Assembly (NCBI RefSeq): GCF_029937855.1
Contig: NZ_JAPYPC010000002.1
Coordinates: 62,001 to 126,000 of the forward strand
Direction of reading: 5' to 3'
Source: Christiangramia sp.
Lineage (GTDB): Bacteria > Bacteroidota > Bacteroidia > Flavobacteriales > Flavobacteriaceae
Length of the DNA: 64,000 nucleotides
The notes below the pieces were generated by a model, which was not told the DNA's origin, made no database searches, and worked only from the letters and a program-made list of their open reading frames with translations. Both the position numbers and the translations under genes were made by a program. How positions within the stretch are numbered: the stretch's first letter is position 1; every line of letters begins with the position of its first letter. This document shows positions 62,901-64,000 of this stretch, piece after piece.

Positions 62901-64000
62901 TGCTTCGTAAGGCTATGGGTAAAAAGATCGCCTCCTTACTGGCAGAATTAAAACCAAAATTTATTGGTGGAGGAAAAGAAAAAGGTCACCCGGAAGATAT
63001 TCTTGAAAAAATCTGGAAAGATTGGGAGGCTTTTGCTTCATACGCCTTTAATAAGTCCCACTCTACCTGTTATGCGTGGATCGCGTACCAGACTGCTTAT
63101 TTAAAAGCGCATTATCCTGCGGAATATATGGCGGCGGTTCTTTCCAATAATATGAATGACATTAAACAGGTGACCTTCTTCATGGAGGAATGTAAGCGTA
63201 TGAAGCTGAATGTTCTTGGGCCCGATGTTAATGAATCTTACTATAAATTCTCTGTAAATAAGGATAATGCCGTTCGTTTTGGAATGGGAGCCATAAAAGG
63301 AGTTGGCTCGGGAGCTGTAAAAACCATTGTTGAGAACAGAAAAACAAAAGAAGGTGCGTATCGATCAATTTTCGATATGGCTAAAAGGATAGATCTTAGG
63401 GCGGCTAATAAAAAAGCTTTTGAAAATCTTGCTTTGGCAGGAGGCTTTGATGGATTTGGGAGCACTCATCGCGCCCAGTATTTCCATGATGATGGTAGTG
63501 GAATGGTTTTTCTTGAAAAAGTGGTGAAATATGCTCAAAAATTTCAGGAGAATCAAAATTCTTCTCAGGTGAGCCTGTTTGGGGAAGCCAGTGATGTGCA
63601 AATTCCGGAACCTGAAGTGCCGCCCTGTGAAGAATGGGGTACCATGGAAAAACTTCGCCGTGAAAAAGAAGTGGTGGGGATATATATTTCCGGACACCCT
63701 TTGGATGATTTCAAGATCGAGATGAACTATTTCTGTAACGGGAAACTTTCAGATTGTAGAAATTTGGAAGCTATTGTGAATAGGGAGCTTACCATGGGTT
63801 GTGTAGTGGTGGATGTACAGCATAGAACTTCTAAAAACGGAAAAGGCTGGGCGATCTTTACCGTAGAAGATTATGACGAATCTTACGAGTTCAAGATCTT
63901 TGGGGAAGAATATTTGAGGATGAAGCATTTCTTTGTTCCGAATAATTTTATTCACATGAAAATATTTGTGAAGGAAGGCTGGACAAATAAGGATACTGGT
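59912..64000 (+). CDS. dnaE: DNA polymerase III alpha subunit with fused 3'-5' exonuclease (partial)
   Basis: The frame is open from ATG 59912 to the window end (1363 codons shown; C-terminus missing). Not in the ORF track because it runs off the end. The N-terminal ~190 residues are a DnaQ-type exonuclease (MYLIFDTETTGLPKRW; GQNVGFDLNIMG; AEAHNATADVEATT, giving the DEDDh set). The PHP domain follows from about residue 260 (FAHLHNHSQFSVLQ; ALTDHANMMG). The polymerase core has GPGRGSAAGSVVAYCLW near 646 and the catalytic Asp pair in PDIDIDFDDEGR near 688. A helix-hairpin-helix and OB-fold region is reached near the end. The fusion is established for Bacteroidetes replicative polymerases. Confidence 0.95.
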   Translation, partial: MYLIFDTETTGLPKRWDAPLTDSDNWPRCIQIAWQVHDEMGNLVENQDYLIQPEGFDIPYDSERIHGISTDLAKEQGIPLEEVLEKFNAALRKSKFVVGQNVGFDLNIMGAEFFRRNFENSLQEMPVLDTCTERTAELCKIPGGRGGKFKLPTLTELHEFLFDEAFAEAHNATADVEATTRCFLELIRQRIYTIEELDVPSDYFENFSEENPQRIELIGLKHVNLKKASDKIRERLEKQQPSDDISNEEIQENLEKLDEIPFAHLHNHSQFSVLQSTISIPDLVAAAAEEDMNAVALTDHANMMGAFHFVKEVGAYNKNIKEYNATAEENGEDLKKPLKGIVGCEFFVCENHTDKTRKDNGYQVVMLAKNKKGYHNLAKMSSKAYTDGFYYVPRIDKEVIKQYKEDVIVLTGNLYGEVPSKILNVGEKQAEEALLWWKTEFGDDLYIELMRHDQEDENRVNPVLVEFSKKHDVKLIATNNTYYWKQEDANAHDILLCVKDGEKQATPIGRGRGYRYGLPNEEYYFKSGSEMKKLFKDLPEAISNIQEIVDKIEPFELARDVLLPAFEIPEEFQSEEDLVDGGKRGENAYLKHITFEGAKKRYPEITPEIEDRLNFELSVIENTGYPGYFLIVEDFIRAAREMGVSVGPGRGSAAGSVVAYCLWITNIDPIKYDLLFERFLNPDRVSMPDIDIDFDDEGRSRVMDYVIEKYGANQVAQIITYGTMAAKSSIRDTARVLDLPLMDSDRIAKLIPNTKLGKLFAMDDKTIKSKFRGDEIEKINELFNISEGDDLEAQTVNQARILEGSVRNTGIHACGVIITPGDITNYVPVSVAKDSDLYVTQFDNSVVESAGLLKMDFLGLKTLTLIKDTVKIVKGRHDIDLDPDSFPLDDEETYKLFQRGETIGIFQYESPGMQKHMQSLKPTVFDDLIAMNALYRPGPMEYIPSFIARKHGDEEIAYDLPEMEEYLEETYGITVYQEQVMLLSQKLAGFSKGEADMLRKAMGKKIASLLAELKPKFIGGGKEKGHPEDILEKIWKDWEAFASYAFNKSHSTCYAWIAYQTAYLKAHYPAEYMAAVLSNNMNDIKQVTFFMEECKRMKLNVLGPDVNESYYKFSVNKDNAVRFGMGAIKGVGSGAVKTIVENRKTKEGAYRSIFDMAKRIDLRAANKKAFENLALAGGFDGFGSTHRAQYFHDDGSGMVFLEKVVKYAQKFQENQNSSQVSLFGEASDVQIPEPEVPPCEEWGTMEKLRREKEVVGIYISGHPLDDFKIEMNYFCNGKLSDCRNLEAIVNRELTMGCVVVDVQHRTSKNGKGWAIFTVEDYDESYEFKIFGEEYLRMKHFFVPNNFIHMKIFVKEGWTNKDTG

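Overview
The window looks like chromosomal DNA of a marine flavobacterium (Bacteroidota, Flavobacteriaceae, probably Gramella/Christiangramia or a close relative). This is inferred from AT-rich sequence, the absence of Shine-Dalgarno-like sites, repeated TAnnTTTG promoter boxes upstream of genes, and gene content typical of the group: SDR-type threonine dehydrogenase, DnaE with a fused exonuclease, DUF2480, DUF3078, and long S16. I see no rRNA, tRNA, CRISPR array or complete insertion sequence.

Layout. 1-3.2 kb: end of a DnaJ/CbpA-type chaperone with its CbpM-like partner, aminopeptidase P, an alpha/beta hydrolase and a small zinc-ribbon-like protein. 3.2-4.2 kb: thiL. 4.4-13.3 kb: a long iron-sulfur assembly locus (A-type carrier, four-helix-bundle protein, sufB, lipoprotein, sufC, sufD, sufS, small secreted protein, sufE, sufT-like, DUF2480, DUF3078). 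13.4-19.2 kb: hflX, a secreted protein, an SDR protein, a large membrane M28 peptidase and a CBS-domain protein. 19.2-23 kb: a looser stretch with a zinc-ribbon protein, a lipoprotein pseudogene, a PepSY membrane protein, a tail-less SSB and a histone-deacetylase-like hydrolase. 23-37.4 kb: metG, a lipoprotein, YraN, a prolyl oligopeptidase interrupted by a stop codon, an M13 peptidase, secreted proteins, threonine dehydrogenase, cold-shock protein, ClC channel and aspS. 37.6-44.8 kb: a YwqK-like protein and a TetR-TolC-HlyD-RND efflux operon with a long palindromic operator. 44.8-50.2 kb: polyprenyl synthase, sucA and odhB. 50.5-54.2 kb: coiled-coil lipoprotein, retropepsin-like protein, COG2509 flavoprotein and a ketopantoate reductase-like enzyme. 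54.2-57.7 kb: leuS. 57.8-59 kb: rpsP-rimM. 59.2 kb to the end: a DUF2383-like protein and the first 1363 codons of dnaE.

The most striking object is leuS. It encodes a leucyl-tRNA synthetase whose signature motifs are intact, but about 150 residues are inserted at the entry to the CP1 editing domain. The insert carries an apparently intact DUF559 (Vsr-like, PD-(D/E)xK fold) nuclease domain and is bounded by two inverted copies of a GC-rich palindromic element. Two more copies of the same element are translated in frame elsewhere in leuS, and other dispersed palindromes lie in its leader and just downstream. Together this suggests a nuclease plus palindrome cassette able to colonise essential ORFs without disrupting them, comparable to Rickettsia palindromic elements or REP/RAYT pairs. 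Mobility and nuclease activity are inferences.

Other points: two genes are broken by single in-frame stops with otherwise intact downstream frames; several families of short palindromic repeats are present, one with compensatory stem changes between copies; two promoters lie so close to their ATG that leaderless mRNAs are predicted.
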